A DNA stretch of 64,000 bases from Druceiella hillmani. Its lineage: Eukaryota; Arthropoda; Insecta; Lepidoptera; Hepialidae. The stretch lies in NCBI GenBank assembly GCA_039881145.1, contig JAYKKI010000134.1:1336001-1400000 (forward strand), in the 5' to 3' direction. Shown piece by piece: positions 12,773-27,856 of this stretch. The position numbers and the translations under genes are program-made. Numbering within the stretch: position 1 is the first letter of the stretch; every line of letters begins with the position of its first letter. The notes under the pieces are model-generated. The model saw only the letters and a list, made by a program, of their open reading frames with translations, was not told the DNA's origin and ran no database searches.

Positions 12773-13010
12773 TTGCGGATCAGCCTTTATATTTTTCTTG
12801 TAGATGCCCATCAATTCCACCAACTCAGTCTAGCAGCAGCTGCTAGGGCTCGCCACGCTTCCTTTTCCCATGAGGGTCTCAATCGAATACTTGTTTGGGA
12901 ATATAGAATGGTCAACTTTTTAAATTGTGGCCGCTCTAGTTCTGTTCGCAGCAAAGATGCTTGTCGAAAATTATTATGCATCATTCTAACAAGTTTTTGG
13001 TAGACAATGA
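12773..13010. other. GC-richer patch, possible coding relic
   Basis: The stretch 12,790-12,960 is clearly less AT-rich than its surroundings and is open on both strands: plus 12,773-13,003 (76 codons, with a run of alanines) and minus 12,811-13,038 (75 codons). A third reading on the minus strand has a few stops but reads plausibly as protein ('KYSIETLMGKG', 'ELVELMGIYKKNIKADP'). I cannot assign a family. A decayed host exon or an old transposon fragment are both possible. Confidence 0.2.
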
Positions 13011-13255
13011 ATAAAGTATTATATAGAAGTTGTAGCATAGATTTTCGAATATTAATTCATAATTACGACACAGAAAATTAATAAGCGACACAAAACTAAA
13101 TATAATAATTAATACATATGTATCCACAAGTATTTTATCAACGATTGAAATAATTAGACATAATTTGGAATATAAATTACGTCTATATTAATATATGCAG
13201 TTTAGTTAATAAGATTCAATACAGTTTCAGGTATTAATTAAATTCGATTTGTAAT

Positions 13256-13257
<2 letters not shown>

Positions 13258-13319
<62 letters not shown>
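13258..13319. repeat. (TA)n microsatellite
   Basis: About 31 uninterrupted TA dinucleotides. A 98-codon minus-strand frame ending in a run of YIYIYI is only a translation of this array. Confidence 0.95.
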
Positions 13320-13323
<4 letters not shown>

Positions 13324-14690
13324 ACGTGACCATATTAGTGTGATATTCTCTTTCAAATTGAATAGACATTTCGCGTCGGCGTGCGAAATGACCGGCGTGG
13401 AATATATTCCTTTTTTCACCAGACGAGATCTAATGACTTTAACGTAATCGTATCTACTGATTATGGTCAGATACGATAAAATTAAATATCTGTTGTAACA
13501 TGCCAATAAGTATTGAAATGACATATAACGCCAAATGACAAGTTTACCCAAATAATACCTTAGTATTTATATAATTACAAGATAAAGAAAGAATTCACAA
13601 AAATCATAATAATAAACTTAATATACATAAATACATGGATTATGAGCCTTAATTTAAAAAAAAGTTAATTTACAAACATAATTAGTGACTGCACAGAGAA
13701 AAAAGGGAAATTATATTGAAATATTTAGAAAAGAAAAGAAGAAAGTCGATTCTCTAAAGTACTGAAGACCAGTGAAATTAAAACGAACTTTAATAAGGAA
13801 TTATTATTATATTTTCGTTAAACTTTAAAATATTTCTTACGTCATCAATCCAACTACCATTTGAAGTTAATTTCGTTTCAAAATATGTTCATGTAATGAA
13901 TAAGCGCTCATGTCGAAAGAGCTCCTCCGAAAATATTAAATTTATTAATCGATAATTATATTTTTCCATAATAGATATTGAAAACATTGAAATAAAAAAT
14001 ATTTATTTTAAATTAAAAATAAAACTAATTAATGCGTCCAAATAGCATTAATTTCATTATATCAAATTTAAAAAAAAACAAGATTTCAATGAAGTTCTAA
14101 TTACATTTTAATTTACAGAAAATGGGATACCACTATTCTTCTCAAATATTTTACTTTTACTCTTTTTAGTGTAGTTTGGAAGACTGGAGAGTAATACAGA
14201 TGTGAACATAGAAGAGTTTAAGCACTTAACTTATCTTTCGACGACACGCTTGGATACTGTAATAAAATATGACAACGTCACTTAATCGTGAATACATTAT
14301 ACATAGCTTAATCACATATACGTTTCTAAGAACCCAGACTGACGAAAGTAAATTAGATACGGAGAATAAAGCATACATACCTAAATTATATCTCGAGCAC
14401 ATAAGGGTTAGTCTATTTTTTGTTATGAACAGTTTTTCTTGTAAAAAATTTATATGTCTTGAACAGTTTCATCGGCTTCAGTTTTTTTTTTCATTTCACA
14501 CATTAATGCAATTAGATATATTTTTTACGAATAGCAATGAAAATATTAAAATTAAACATTTTCACAAAATTCTTACATTTTAAACTTTGGACAGGTTTTT
14601 TTTATTGGTTTAGTTGTCCACCAATCTGTGAAAACCTTATTAAAAACTGATTTAATAACTTCAAATAAACAGTTATCTTGCTTTATAAGA
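13320..14690. other. Unassigned AT-rich DNA
   Basis: There are no named elements. A 104-codon open frame at 14,269-14,583 (plus) has no recognisable motif and a composition (F, K, I, N, L) expected of translated AT-rich noncoding DNA, so I do not call it a gene. Confidence 0.5.
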
Positions 14691-14707
14691 TTCAAAAGCA
14701 AATAAAA

Positions 14708-14891
14708 ATGTCGTCACCGTGGTGCAATGGGTTGATCGCAAGACATACGGCCGTTGAGTGCACGGCGTACCGCGGGGACCCGGGTTCGATTCCCGGCCGA
14801 TCATCAAGCGGGGCTGGAGAAGTCCGACCTTTCGAGGCTCTGGCAACCATTTTTCCATATGAGATCTCATGTGGACACGACAAAAAAACAA
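14708..14891 (+). mobile_element. tRNA-derived SINE with intact pol III promoter boxes
   Basis: The 5' head has an A box TGGTGCAATGG (14,720-14,730) and a perfect B box GGTTCGATTCC (14,783-14,793). The T arm folds exactly: CCGGG, loop TTCGATT, CCCGG (14,780-14,796). The 3' end of the acceptor side (CCGATCA) does not pair with the 5' start, so this is a SINE head rather than a working tRNA. A GC-rich tRNA-unrelated body follows ('GGGCTGGAGAAGTCCGACC') and then an A-rich tail. The 9-mer CAAATAAAA flanks it at 14,699-14,707 and 14,892-14,900 and may be the target-site duplication, though the A-rich tail weakens that. Confidence 0.85.
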
Positions 14892-14904
14892 CAAATAAAA
14901 TTAT

Positions 14905-16555
14905 ATATTTACAATATTTGGTGTAGGTAAATTTCACTATCATTTATAGTCCACGAAATAGCCCACATTATTTAATTAGCCCTATCCGACAATAAGCGTT
15001 TATGTTTTTCAATTTACAACTACGAAGCCCAAGAGATATCATTGACTATGAATGTACACGAATGCCCTTTCTTTAATCCACTCGTAAGATTTAAAATAAA
15101 AACCGGTTTTAACATCATACATAGAAAAAAGACAAATTTAAAAAAAAATTGACTTTAAATTTAAAGGTTAAATTATTTAAGATAATAGTTTAACAAATGT
15201 TTACTTATTACTACAGCTATTGTACTTTTGAAAAAACTTACTATTTAATCTTTCAGCAGAGTCAGGATTCATATCGTAAATTAATATAAAAATATTCTAT
15301 AAAATGGATGTCGGTAGTTATAATAGGTTCAAAAAATATAATTTTCTTTAATTAATAAAATTGATAAAATTTAAAGAATTTAGTGTGCAGAAAAGGCCAA
15401 TGCAAACAATCATGTCATGCAATTAAGTATTATCCAAAAATTATTGATCATTTTGGTTACAATAAGGTAAACCTAACACGAAAGATGCAGACATTTTCGC
15501 TGTTTTCTTCTTTTTATTAAATAATTGAACTTGGTGCTCGATTTTTTTATTTCTTTTCAGTAGCTTGAAGTTTTTTTACAAATTAATGGGTACAAAAATT
15601 ATTGATGTTAAGTTTACAAAAGTTTGCAAGTCTTAGGAATTTTGAGTATTTATACTACATGACTCGAACTAATTTGGCGAGAAGTTGATTTAAAAATAAG
15701 TATTTCCATATGGCACAGGAAAGAGTGGTTACTTTCCTTGAAGAAGACATAAAGATTTCGTAGAATGATAGATTAGACATTTTATTATTTTGGCTTGTAC
15801 GTGCGATGTAACTCTCTATCTTTAATACATTTCTATGTAAGATGGCTCATAATAGAAATAGCTGCCAAGAAGTTGATCGTGATTCACATTTATGAAAACA
15901 TCAACGGTAAGTGTGACAAAATATACATCTTATCCCTTAATTACAATTGTAAACCAAAAAAAGGATAAAAGTATGTGAGTTTTTTGCTAGAAAACATGCA
16001 ACGCACTTGTGAATAGACAGTTAAATAGTTTCAATAAAAGTTGCGTAACCAGTATGTTCGTAGAAAAGCCAACGATGGTACTTTCAACCACGTCTGCTAC
16101 AGAGTGCTCTCCAGGGCGATATCGCCGAATTAAGATCTTTTCATTTCACTGAGCGCGCTTCTAATGGGTTGATGTACTGCGCCATACCGTACTGAAACTA
16201 TCTACGTAGACCGAGGGTGGATGGATTATGACGTCAAAACTAATAGTTCATTCGTAGAATTGAGGTCTTCAAAATGCATTTATGCCTTCAATGATGTTAT
16301 GTATGATGTAAAGCGTTTATATTAAATTTCCTTTGTTATATCAATATAGTTAGAAATTAAAACAGTGACAATTTAAATATCACTTATACAATAAATAAAA
16401 TATTTGAATTTTTATTATTTTAAAATGAGCGAAAAATAGGTAAAATTAATATTCTTTATAACTGACGTTTAAGTAAAGTGAAATAAGCGCTATTAATATA
16501 TATACAAATACAAATAAAAAAAATGGTTAAAAGGGTTTTTTTCGTATAAACTTTT
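14905..16555. other. Unassigned AT-rich DNA
   Basis: Mostly featureless. A short GC-richer patch at 16,065-16,225 ('TCTCCAGGGCGATATCGCCGA', which includes the palindrome GGCGATATCGCC) is unlike its surroundings but matches nothing I know. Confidence 0.45.
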
Positions 16556-16559
16556 TCGC

Positions 16560-16997
16560 AAATAAACCTTGAAGAGTACGTATAATTTCAATTAATTTAT
16601 TTAGAAATATTGATATTATTTATCCACATCTAAAAAAGTTCCTTAATATATAATTTGCAGGCGTAATAATATAGTAAATCTCTTGGAAACCATGAGGTTA
16701 CGATAATTCCTATAGTTTTCGGTATTGATTTCTTAATTTTCCTTTTGACAGTATTAGAGGTAAGACGAGGAAACATGTTTTTCTCCAAAATTTTCAGTTA
16801 TTTCTTTGGAATTAATAATCAAATTAGACGTTTTTCACTTGATGGCACCACATTCACCATGTATGCATTAGAAAAAAATAGAATGTGCTTTTGTACCCTC
16901 TTTAATTTTGCTATAAATATCTTGGAGTGACAATATGTATCTAATATGGTAGTTCATATAGTTTTTAATTGTGCCAAATTACAAGTATGTATGTACG

Positions 16998-17086
<89 letters not shown>

Positions 17087-17640
17087 GTGTGTAAAATATT
17101 CTGAGAAAAACGACCACGAATAAGGACACGAGAATGGCTTTCCAAAGTTTCTTTTTTTTTCTCTTAAGACAGAATCCTAAAAACTGTTAATAATAGAAGG
17201 TATGGAATCCAAAATTATCAGGGGAAAAATTTATCTATTAGGGGACATAACGAGGATTTTATTTAACTCGTCAATAGCGCGCCAATGGAGATTGAGACCA
17301 AATTTTCTGAAGTTGGAATATTACTTGAAAAATTAATACAGCGCTAACAAAATTTGTAATGAAAATTTATCTTGCTTCCATTTTTGTTACATAACTTCAG
17401 TGTTATATATTGAATAGGTCACATAAAATAAACGAAGTACGCATTTAAATGTACCTTATTTCATTGCAAACTAACAGGTAACAAGCAAAATGCATGCGAA
17501 CCTCGGAGGTAAAAAAATAAGTAAATATAAACTCACATTAAATATTTGACTAACACAGTTCAGTTAATTTTAATTTGTAATAGTAAAAAGTGCATAACGG
17601 AATCAAAGGTCTGAAATTAATTGAAACTAGCCCCGAAGAA
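16560..17640. repeat. Segmental duplicate block A1
   Basis: This block pairs with 35,760-36,595. Ordered landmarks are 'TTGCAGGCGTAA(T/A)AATATAGTA', 'CCTTATAGTTT' or 'CCTATAGTTTT', 'TTTGCTATAAA', 'GGAATATT(A/C)CTTGAAAAAT', 'TTGCAAACTAACA' and 'GAAATTAATTGAAA' or 'TAAATTAATTGAAA'. A1 carries a TA microsatellite (16,985-17,090) that A2 lacks. The partner A2 is cut off by a Helitron insertion, so the original length of A is unknown. No shared open frame is visible. Confidence 0.7.
16985..17090. repeat. (TA)n microsatellite, interrupted
   Basis: A long TA array with ATGTAT interruptions, preceded by GTATGTATGTACG. It lies within block A1 and has no counterpart at the matching place in A2. Confidence 0.95.
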
Positions 17641-18099
17641 ATTTAAAGTGATATGTGAAGGTCATACATGTTGTACACATGTAAAATATATCAGTCAAGT
17701 TAATTACTAACGCGCCCATGTGTATAAAATAGAACAAATTAGATATAAACATAACTTTAAATATTTAAACCAAAGACTCTCATTTTGTGAATGATTATTA
17801 GTATGAGAATTAAAAAAAAAATAGAAATATTTCATTAATGAATTTAAATCAAGAACATAAAATATTGAATCTCATTGTTTGTTGGTTTTTCTTTTTGTCT
17901 GTTGGCTGGAATGAGATTGTTTGTAAAAATTATTGTGAGGCATAATCTGTCGAATTTCTAGAGTCTTGGAATAAATATAATATACGTTTTAACGAAATAT
18001 GCTATAGAGATTATTAAGAGATATCTAAAATATGGCCATTATTTGTACTGCAAAGCAGTTATTTTTCTAATATGGCACTTTCAACAAAACCATCACTGT

Positions 18100-21365
<3,266 letters not shown>

Positions 21366-22569
21366 TGAGCAGTGGCAATCTCAAAAATACGTCACTTTCT
21401 ATCCAAAATATGTTTACTCACCACAATCTAAAGGCTCAACGGACCGGCAACGAAACTCCTATCTTCAACCCGAATAAAATTATCTACAGTTGCGATGTCG
21501 CAGATAAGAGACCTGCTGAAACCTGTGATACATTCGCCGAACAGGTCCTATAAGCTTTGATCAGAACCATGAGCGGCGTACGTTGCGATCTAAGTACTAC
21601 CCGCCTAACTTGTTGCACTGCAACGCGCCACAAAACCCGCACTGATGGCGCATATACCAATATACCAAAATATATTTCCTTATACATCAGATAATGGATC
21701 GAGCTGTTCCACCAGCCGGGCCATTGTATGGAAAGTAACCCAAGCCATCTCCTCGAAGTACCGGGCCTATATCATAAAGCTCCGCCTTGAATCAAAGATC
21801 ATGGACAGATAGGTAATTTGGTTCCGCACACGCATCCTGAATCCGCCCATCACCACAGATCGTTCTCCCGCCATCTGCCTTTGAAGAGAACAGCCTCGGA
21901 CTTTTCGAGGGCAAAGCTAAAATTGTTTTTGGTATCCCAGTCAAGTAACCTGCGTGGAAGTCTGCTGCCGCTTGTCTATCTGCCTTTGGCTCTCTCTTTG
22001 CTAGACTAATGAATATTTCTATTTTGAAAGGCAAACCATTGAATTTTTGACTGGTATGCAAGAACTCTTATTAATTAATTTATTTCTTAATATTTAAGAC
22101 AACAATTTACACACGGGGGAAACACAATTTCCACAAGAGCAAGTCAACCACAACTCTTCAAGTCAACCACAATCGAAGAATATAATTATTGAGTATAGAA
22201 GTGGACTGCAAAAATTTTTGAATAAAATTTTAAAAAAGTTCCAGAACAATTTTTATGAATTAGGAAAAAACTTAAATTTAATATATCGCTTGGAAAAAAA
22301 TCAACCAAATGCAAACTGTACCTCCTCAAAATATTAAACGCCCTCCATCCAAATTCCGCGTTATGCGCCACCGACGGCACCGATGTCGTATCATAATATA
22401 TGCGCCGAATTGAGCCAGATTAAACATTTTAAATAATGTGGAAGGAAAAAAGTTTTCTTAAGATCGTAAACATTTTTTTGCGAGAAAATGTTTCTCTAAA
22501 ACCAATGTTTCAGCTATAAGGAAATAAACAACTAAATTGTTTAAAAGAGCTAATCTCGCTAGAAATTTT

Positions 22570-22614
22570 GTTCACATCCTGTTTTTCAGAAATTCTAAAA
22601 AACAGGATGTGAAC
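22570..22614. repeat. 17-bp perfect inverted repeat
   Basis: GTTCACATCCTGTTTTT (22,570-22,586) and its exact reverse complement (22,598-22,614) are separated by 11 bases. C3 keeps only the right arm, with one difference (about 59,786-59,801). It is followed by T-poor sequence and looks like a fold-back product rather than a terminator. Confidence 0.9.
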
Positions 22615-23211
22615 GGAAAGAAAATGGTGCGGTTGAAGTATATATTGTAATTTTTTCGAACGACTTTTGAAAGCTTATGGTATAAAAATAATTTTGGTCT
22701 CCTGTATCAAAACGTATGCGGCTAAGTGTGATGAAAACACGGAAAGTTTTTAACAGGGAAACTGAATCACGCTTGGCCGATTTATATTTTAAAACTGTCC
22801 ATTAATGTTATTGATATTAAATACATCAACTTCAATGTAATTGTAATGTGAGACATGTACACCGACAGAAGCAGAAACATTAAAACTATAAACGAAATTG
22901 TTCAATCAAATTTCTTCTATTTGAGAAATCAAAGGTTTTAATGTCGTTAACACATGAAACGCCTCATTTGAATTGTATGCATTTATATTACATTCTTTTT
23001 TTGAATCGTTGCACATTTATATACCTATAAAAGATAAACGATCGACTATTGAATGTCAAATGTATATTCTATTACACAATGTAAAAGTCTATGCGGCAAT
23101 TAACTCCCCTTTTATTACGAGCCACGATTTTACGTTATTTAACAAAACATAAAATTTGCGATTTCAAATTATTTCGACATAAACAACCGACCGATGCAAT
23201 GACTGTCACCA

Positions 23212-23446
23212 TACTTAAAATTAAAAAAGAAAATAACTGAGAATTCATTAGGGTGATGATTTTACAACCGCCAACCACATAAGACGGTCATAAACCAGAG
23301 ACACTGAATATATGCCCGCATTACGAGAAATCACTGCAACGTTTGTTCATTGGCCCGAACGATTTACTGAAGTTTAACAGGCGCACTTTGCGAATAACAT
23401 TTCGCATTGTCCAGCCGCCCTCCATCTCGCTTGTGATATATCATTG
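23212..23446 (+). pseudogene. Coding relic shared by the C copies (C2 copy)
   Basis: This is the C2 counterpart of the relics at 6,636 and 61,085. It reads 'ETLNICPHYEKSLQ', 'FIGPNDLLKFNRRTLRIT' and 'PPSISLVIYH', but has in-frame stops upstream, after 'KENN' and 'QPPTT'. The family is unknown. It lies about 90 bases before the 128-bp island. Confidence 0.3.
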
Positions 23447-23532
23447 AAACAGAAATTTCATCTGAATATAAATCTTCACGGTGGAGTGAACTTATCGAAG
23501 TTTAGGATAAATAAACAGACTTTACGCCAGAG

Positions 23533-23660
23533 GTCATATATTATAGGTGGGCGCTGTTAAAGTCCGTTATCGTGGCTCCTATTTAGCTCGAGTGATTGAT
23601 GATGTTCTAAATAATTTAAGGGATATTATGTCGGTGCAGCTGGTCATATATTTCACATAG
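23533..23660 (+). other. 128-bp island identical in C2 and C3
   Basis: All 128 bases equal 61,406-61,533, while the next 140 bases differ at about 10 positions and more distant flanks differ far more. One frame on the plus strand (23,547-23,660) is open for 37 codons and then reads TAG; it begins right after 'ATATTATAG', which resembles a splice acceptor. The peptide includes 'VKVRYRGSYLARVIDDVLNN', with a helix-like second half. There is no start codon at its head. Alternatives are a noncoding RNA, a recent gene-conversion patch, or a late insertion of the same element in both copies. I do not recognise it. Confidence 0.4.
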
Positions 23661-24739
23661 TCTAAAGGTGTTAGCTTTGGGTAGCGTTCAAATTTAGTTG
23701 CAATACTATTTATATCCTGTTAATTATTTAGGAAGGTAGTTTATCTCGAATTTATTGGTCATTGTTATTAAAATTTAAAAGACTTAAATGTTAGTGTTTG
23801 TTAAAAAAAATTAACATTAAATGATATTATGTAATATTATACATAATATTTATTTCTTGATGGAGTATTTCTATAATAGTTAACTTATGCTACTAAATTT
23901 TTCCATCACAATATCATCTAATTTTCATATAAATTTGTAATCTCAAAAATACCTTAAAAACTTCATATTAGGTAAGTTAAAATAAACTGACCTCTTGTTT
24001 TTGTTCGTAGATGCTTAATAAGTTAATCATGGTATGTCGAATCTCCACAACGCATGAAGGCCAACAATATTGTATTTACTGACCAATTTGCTTATCTTGT
24101 GATAAACATTTTTAACATATTTCTTCAATTCCCTTAGATAAGGTAAAATTAAGCAAAAATCAGATCTTTAATAAATGTTAGAACGTATATAGCATGGCTA
24201 AATGATACAAAGTCAATGTAAACATAGGTAAGATTTATTCTAAACGACGATCGTCTGAAGATTATCAAGGAATGAATGCAGGCAATTGTATAAAATTGAT
24301 AAACTGTTTTCTTACTTAAAATTGATAATTTCTTACTTAGAATTGATAAACTGCTTTCTTACTATTCCATATATAATCAGTAATTTTCAACTATCACTAA
24401 ATGAAATATGTGTAACATAAATCTAACTTAATTTTCTTCCCATAGCGTGTATATGAGTCTCGACATACGCTACAAAAATTCCATTTCCTTCTCAAAAAAG
24501 CGTACATGTTTCCTAAATAGACTAATAATAATAATGATTTTCTGAATTAATGACCAACACTTTCTCTTCTTCTAAACACGTCCACCTCATTTTCGTTTAT
24601 CATTTTAATCAAGTAAATTGAGTGTGAAATTGTAGTATACTCAGAACCAAGCAATACTTTGCAACTCTCTGAGGAAAAGTTAAAAAACCTATCGGTATTC
24701 ACTCAGTCAGTTTAATTTTCTTTGCATATTTTTACTTAT

Positions 24740-25005
24740 TACAGAACTTTTTTAGAGTTCCGTAGTGAAATAGGAACTCGTATAATTTAAACACGTCCTT
24801 CGGTTAACCCCTCTGTATACCACAGCTCGCTGAATATTGGTGCTACAAAGATAAAATTTGGTTCGTTATGTATATTTATAACGCCTACCAAGTTACGAAA
24901 TAAAATCTTTAAAATAATTTTAATAGTGTGCCTCTCCTATATAAAAACCCGGTGTAGCAAATCGCATATTCTATTTTGAAGGGTATCTTGGAATAAGTCT
25001 GATAA
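24740..25005 (+). repeat. Lepidoptera-type 'TTCCGTAGTGAAATA' repeat (C2)
   Basis: It begins near 'TTTAGAGTTCCGTAGTGAAA', continues with 'GGAACTCGTATAATTT' and 'ACACGTCC', a degraded CTGTCTGT-type stretch, 'GCTGAATATTGGTGCTACAAAG', and ends near 'TGTGCCTCTCCTATATAAA'. The order matches an abundant moth/butterfly repeat that I remember as 'GGTTCCGTAG...GGAACCCTTATAG...GTCCGTCTGTC'. C3 has a better preserved copy; C1 lacks it. Confidence 0.6.
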
Positions 25006-25855
25006 ATATGAACATTTTTTTCGACACGGGGATATTTATTGGCAATATTAAGCTTTAAAATGGCAAATTTCATTAAAGTGACGTGTCTCCATATCATACC
25101 AGCCACGCCGATATTTTTTATGTCTTAAAAGTATTCACAGGTAAAATTAAATGAAAATTATCACACGTAAATAAGCTCTACTAGTTCACAAGTAATTGTC
25201 TATCAAATTGTGATATGAAGTTAGATGTGTAAAAAGTTAACATAAACTCCATACAAATGACAAATAAATTGCAAGAGTAACTTGGTATTTTAAAACGTAT
25301 GTCTGTAATTTTCAAGTGAAGTGAAACCTGTCCTTGTATTACATTTCAAGTGGAAGACCACTAAGGAATTCTACTTTTGGTGTTACACGTGAACATGGTT
25401 GGTTTTTATATTACTATATTTAAATAGCAAATATTTAAAAACATGATCTAAATTGATTGCTAACTGCCTTGGAATTAAATTAACATATTTTCATACACCG
25501 ATAAGGAAGAAAGTACATCAAATAATACGAGCATATTAACATATAGTTTTACCTTACTGACTAAATAATTAGCAATATAATTCCATTAATATTATGATTT
25601 ATAGAACTCGAGTAAGAATTAGATTTATGGGGTAGTCGTATTACATTTCCACGCGTGGATTTCATACACAATCACCATAACGAAATTAGGGAATATTCTG
25701 AATTTCATTTCAATCGGGTTTGAGTCATATCTATTGTAGTATAAAATTGTACAAATACTAAAATTAATAATTACTTTAGTTAATCGTTACGTGAAAACTA
25801 ATGAAAAATGGTTTTTGACAAAGTAACTTCGTTTTATTGAATCGTTAACACGAAA

Positions 25856-26047
25856 GTGTGTGAGTTTTCCTTCACAAATGCAAGTATGGAGGAAAATATT
25901 TTAGAGCGCGCAGTAGTGAAGCAAGTAATTTTCACTTTTTTTTCGGTCCGTATGCATGGCCCTCTGTTTTCGCTTCCTTACAATTTCTGCTGCTATAGAC
26001 TTGTATGCATGAAAAAACATTACTCCCTGTCAATATTGCGAGATTGA
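25856..26047 (+). pseudogene. Open frame shared with C3, broken in C1
   Basis: A 63-codon frame. From the second methionine ('MEENILERAVVKQVIFTFF') it matches the C3 frame at 63,598-63,780; later both read 'PLFSLPYNF' and 'CMKK' before the C2 frame diverges. C1 (about 8,250-8,450) has the same sequence with stops ('MEGIVL' then stop). I cannot identify a family. The hydrophobic, F-rich middle may only reflect T-rich DNA. Coding status is doubtful. Confidence 0.2.
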
Positions 26048-27707
26048 TATCGCAAATATTGAAATGAGAAAAGAGTTATTATTTTCAACGTTTACAAAAG
26101 AATGGAAATTCTGTTGGTAGAAAACTGGTTATTTTGTAAATATAATACAATCCCTAATGTTACCTTATATCCTTTAATTTGTAACAAGACAATAAGAAAG
26201 GTAAAATACGCTAAAGAAATGGGGTGTGGATTAAAACGTTTCATCGTGAGGAAAAATAATGAAATAACAACTTTTACCTAATTTAGTTAATATTTTAAAA
26301 TTTACAGCTCAAAGTTCATGGATTATAATAATGTATTTAATTTTAATATTCAAAATAAATATAAATTTTGTCCATTTCCTATCCCAAAAACAACAAAAAT
26401 ATTTTAAAAATATATTACTCAAATACGTAATGTGAGTAATAGTTTTAGAAAAATGCAGGAAGAAAACATTTCTCAAAAATTATGTATTTTCAAACTCATT
26501 CCTCTGCCCCATGTGAACAAAAAATTACTACAAGTTAATTTATTAGAAATATAGTAAAAAATTGCTAACAAAACAAAGATTACGTATTTTTCCTGCTTTT
26601 TGAAAATGGTATTCATATCAACCGTAAATTCTGCCCAACTTTAGAACGTCACATTCCAAGCTTCAAATTCTTGATGAAAATTATTTGAATTGATTTTGAA
26701 AAAAAAACAATTAAAATTCATGAGTGCTGTATTGACAAACATGATTTCATTTTGTGCACAAAATTTAAAAAATTGTTACAACTTATTTAAAACATTTAGA
26801 TTTAAATAATATATTGCTAAATGTTTATCCCAGAAGTAATGCTCCTTACCAAAAATCTGACTTTGGTATTTCAAGAACACCTACTTGAATCTTGTTACTT
26901 TACAATTAATACTGAGCCTAAATCCTTTCAATCACTGTAGAATATCATCACCAATGCTGCCACTCGCCAGCAAATTTTTTTGTAAAATTAACTGGCCATA
27001 TCCTTAAAATATTTTCGAATCATCTACTATATAGCAAGATTAGTGTATAGCAATGATTATGTTATGAGAAAATTGTATAATAGTATAATTTTATTTTTTC
27101 CTTGAAGTAACAAGTTCAGTTACATATCTTTATGGATTTATTTCCATTATATACAACTTTTTCAAGGACTAAGAATGACGAAAAATATTGATTGGTTCTC
27201 TTTGATCTTTATATTTTACGGGTATAAAAAATTAAAAATATATGTGCAAATAACCATATTATAAAAATAAATCTGCTGAAGGAGACGGAGAAACAATAAA
27301 ATTAGGAAAAAATCTCTATTTTTATAAGAAGATTCCTGAAAAATGCAGTTTAAGAAGTTGAAATTTGTTCAGTCGCTTTCAGCGAGAACTTAAGAAAAAT
27401 GAAACGAGAAATCGTTAATATAAATTTAAAAAGAAAGACTTGAAAAACAGAAGGTCATGGGCAATATGAGCTCTTTATGGTGTAATTTTGTTTGTGGTGT
27501 CCCTCAGAAATCATGACTTCGGTGATGTAAGCTAAAATAATCCGCCGTCTGTCATTTAAACTTTGCACTCTCCGCTTGCCCGTCTTTTCCAGTCTCTATC
27601 CGCACACTCGATCCATTTGCAAACTACGTGGTGAAGGTAATCTATGAAGGTAGCCTAGCTACAAATGAAAAAGTAATTAAATTAAATATTTCTGCAACGT
27701 TTATCGT

Positions 27708-27709
<2 letters not shown>

Positions 27710-27766
<57 letters not shown>

Positions 27767-27856
27767 ATATGTATATATATGTATATATATATGTGTGTGT
27801 GTGGGGGGGGTGTGCGTGTGTATGAAAGCGCGCGCGCGCGTGTGTGTGTGCACACA
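27710..27856. repeat. Compound microsatellite (TA)n(GT)n G8 (CG)n(TG)n
   Basis: A TA array (27,710-27,792) passes into GTGTGTG, a run of eight G, TGTGCGTGTGTATG, then GCGCGCGCGCGCG and TGTGTGTGTGCACACA. Alternating purine-pyrimidine tracts of the CG and TG kind can adopt Z-DNA. This is the only CG-dinucleotide array in the window and is striking in such AT-rich DNA. Confidence 0.95.

Noticed and set aside
13255..13551. 98-codon minus-strand open frame
   Set aside because: Its C-terminal run of YIYIYI is a translation of the TA microsatellite and the rest has no motif.
14269..14583. 104-codon plus-strand frame as a gene
   Set aside because: Composition is typical of translated AT-rich DNA, with no motif, no neighbours and no conserved copy.
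14713..14803. Functional tRNA gene
   Set aside because: The A box, B box and T arm are good, but the acceptor stem does not pair and the sequence continues into a SINE body.
14673..14943. Three overlapping open frames on both strands
   Set aside because: They lie across the SINE; its GC-rich body simply lacks stop codons.
27628..27825. Plus-strand 65-codon frame
   Set aside because: It is mostly a translation of the TA/GT microsatellite.
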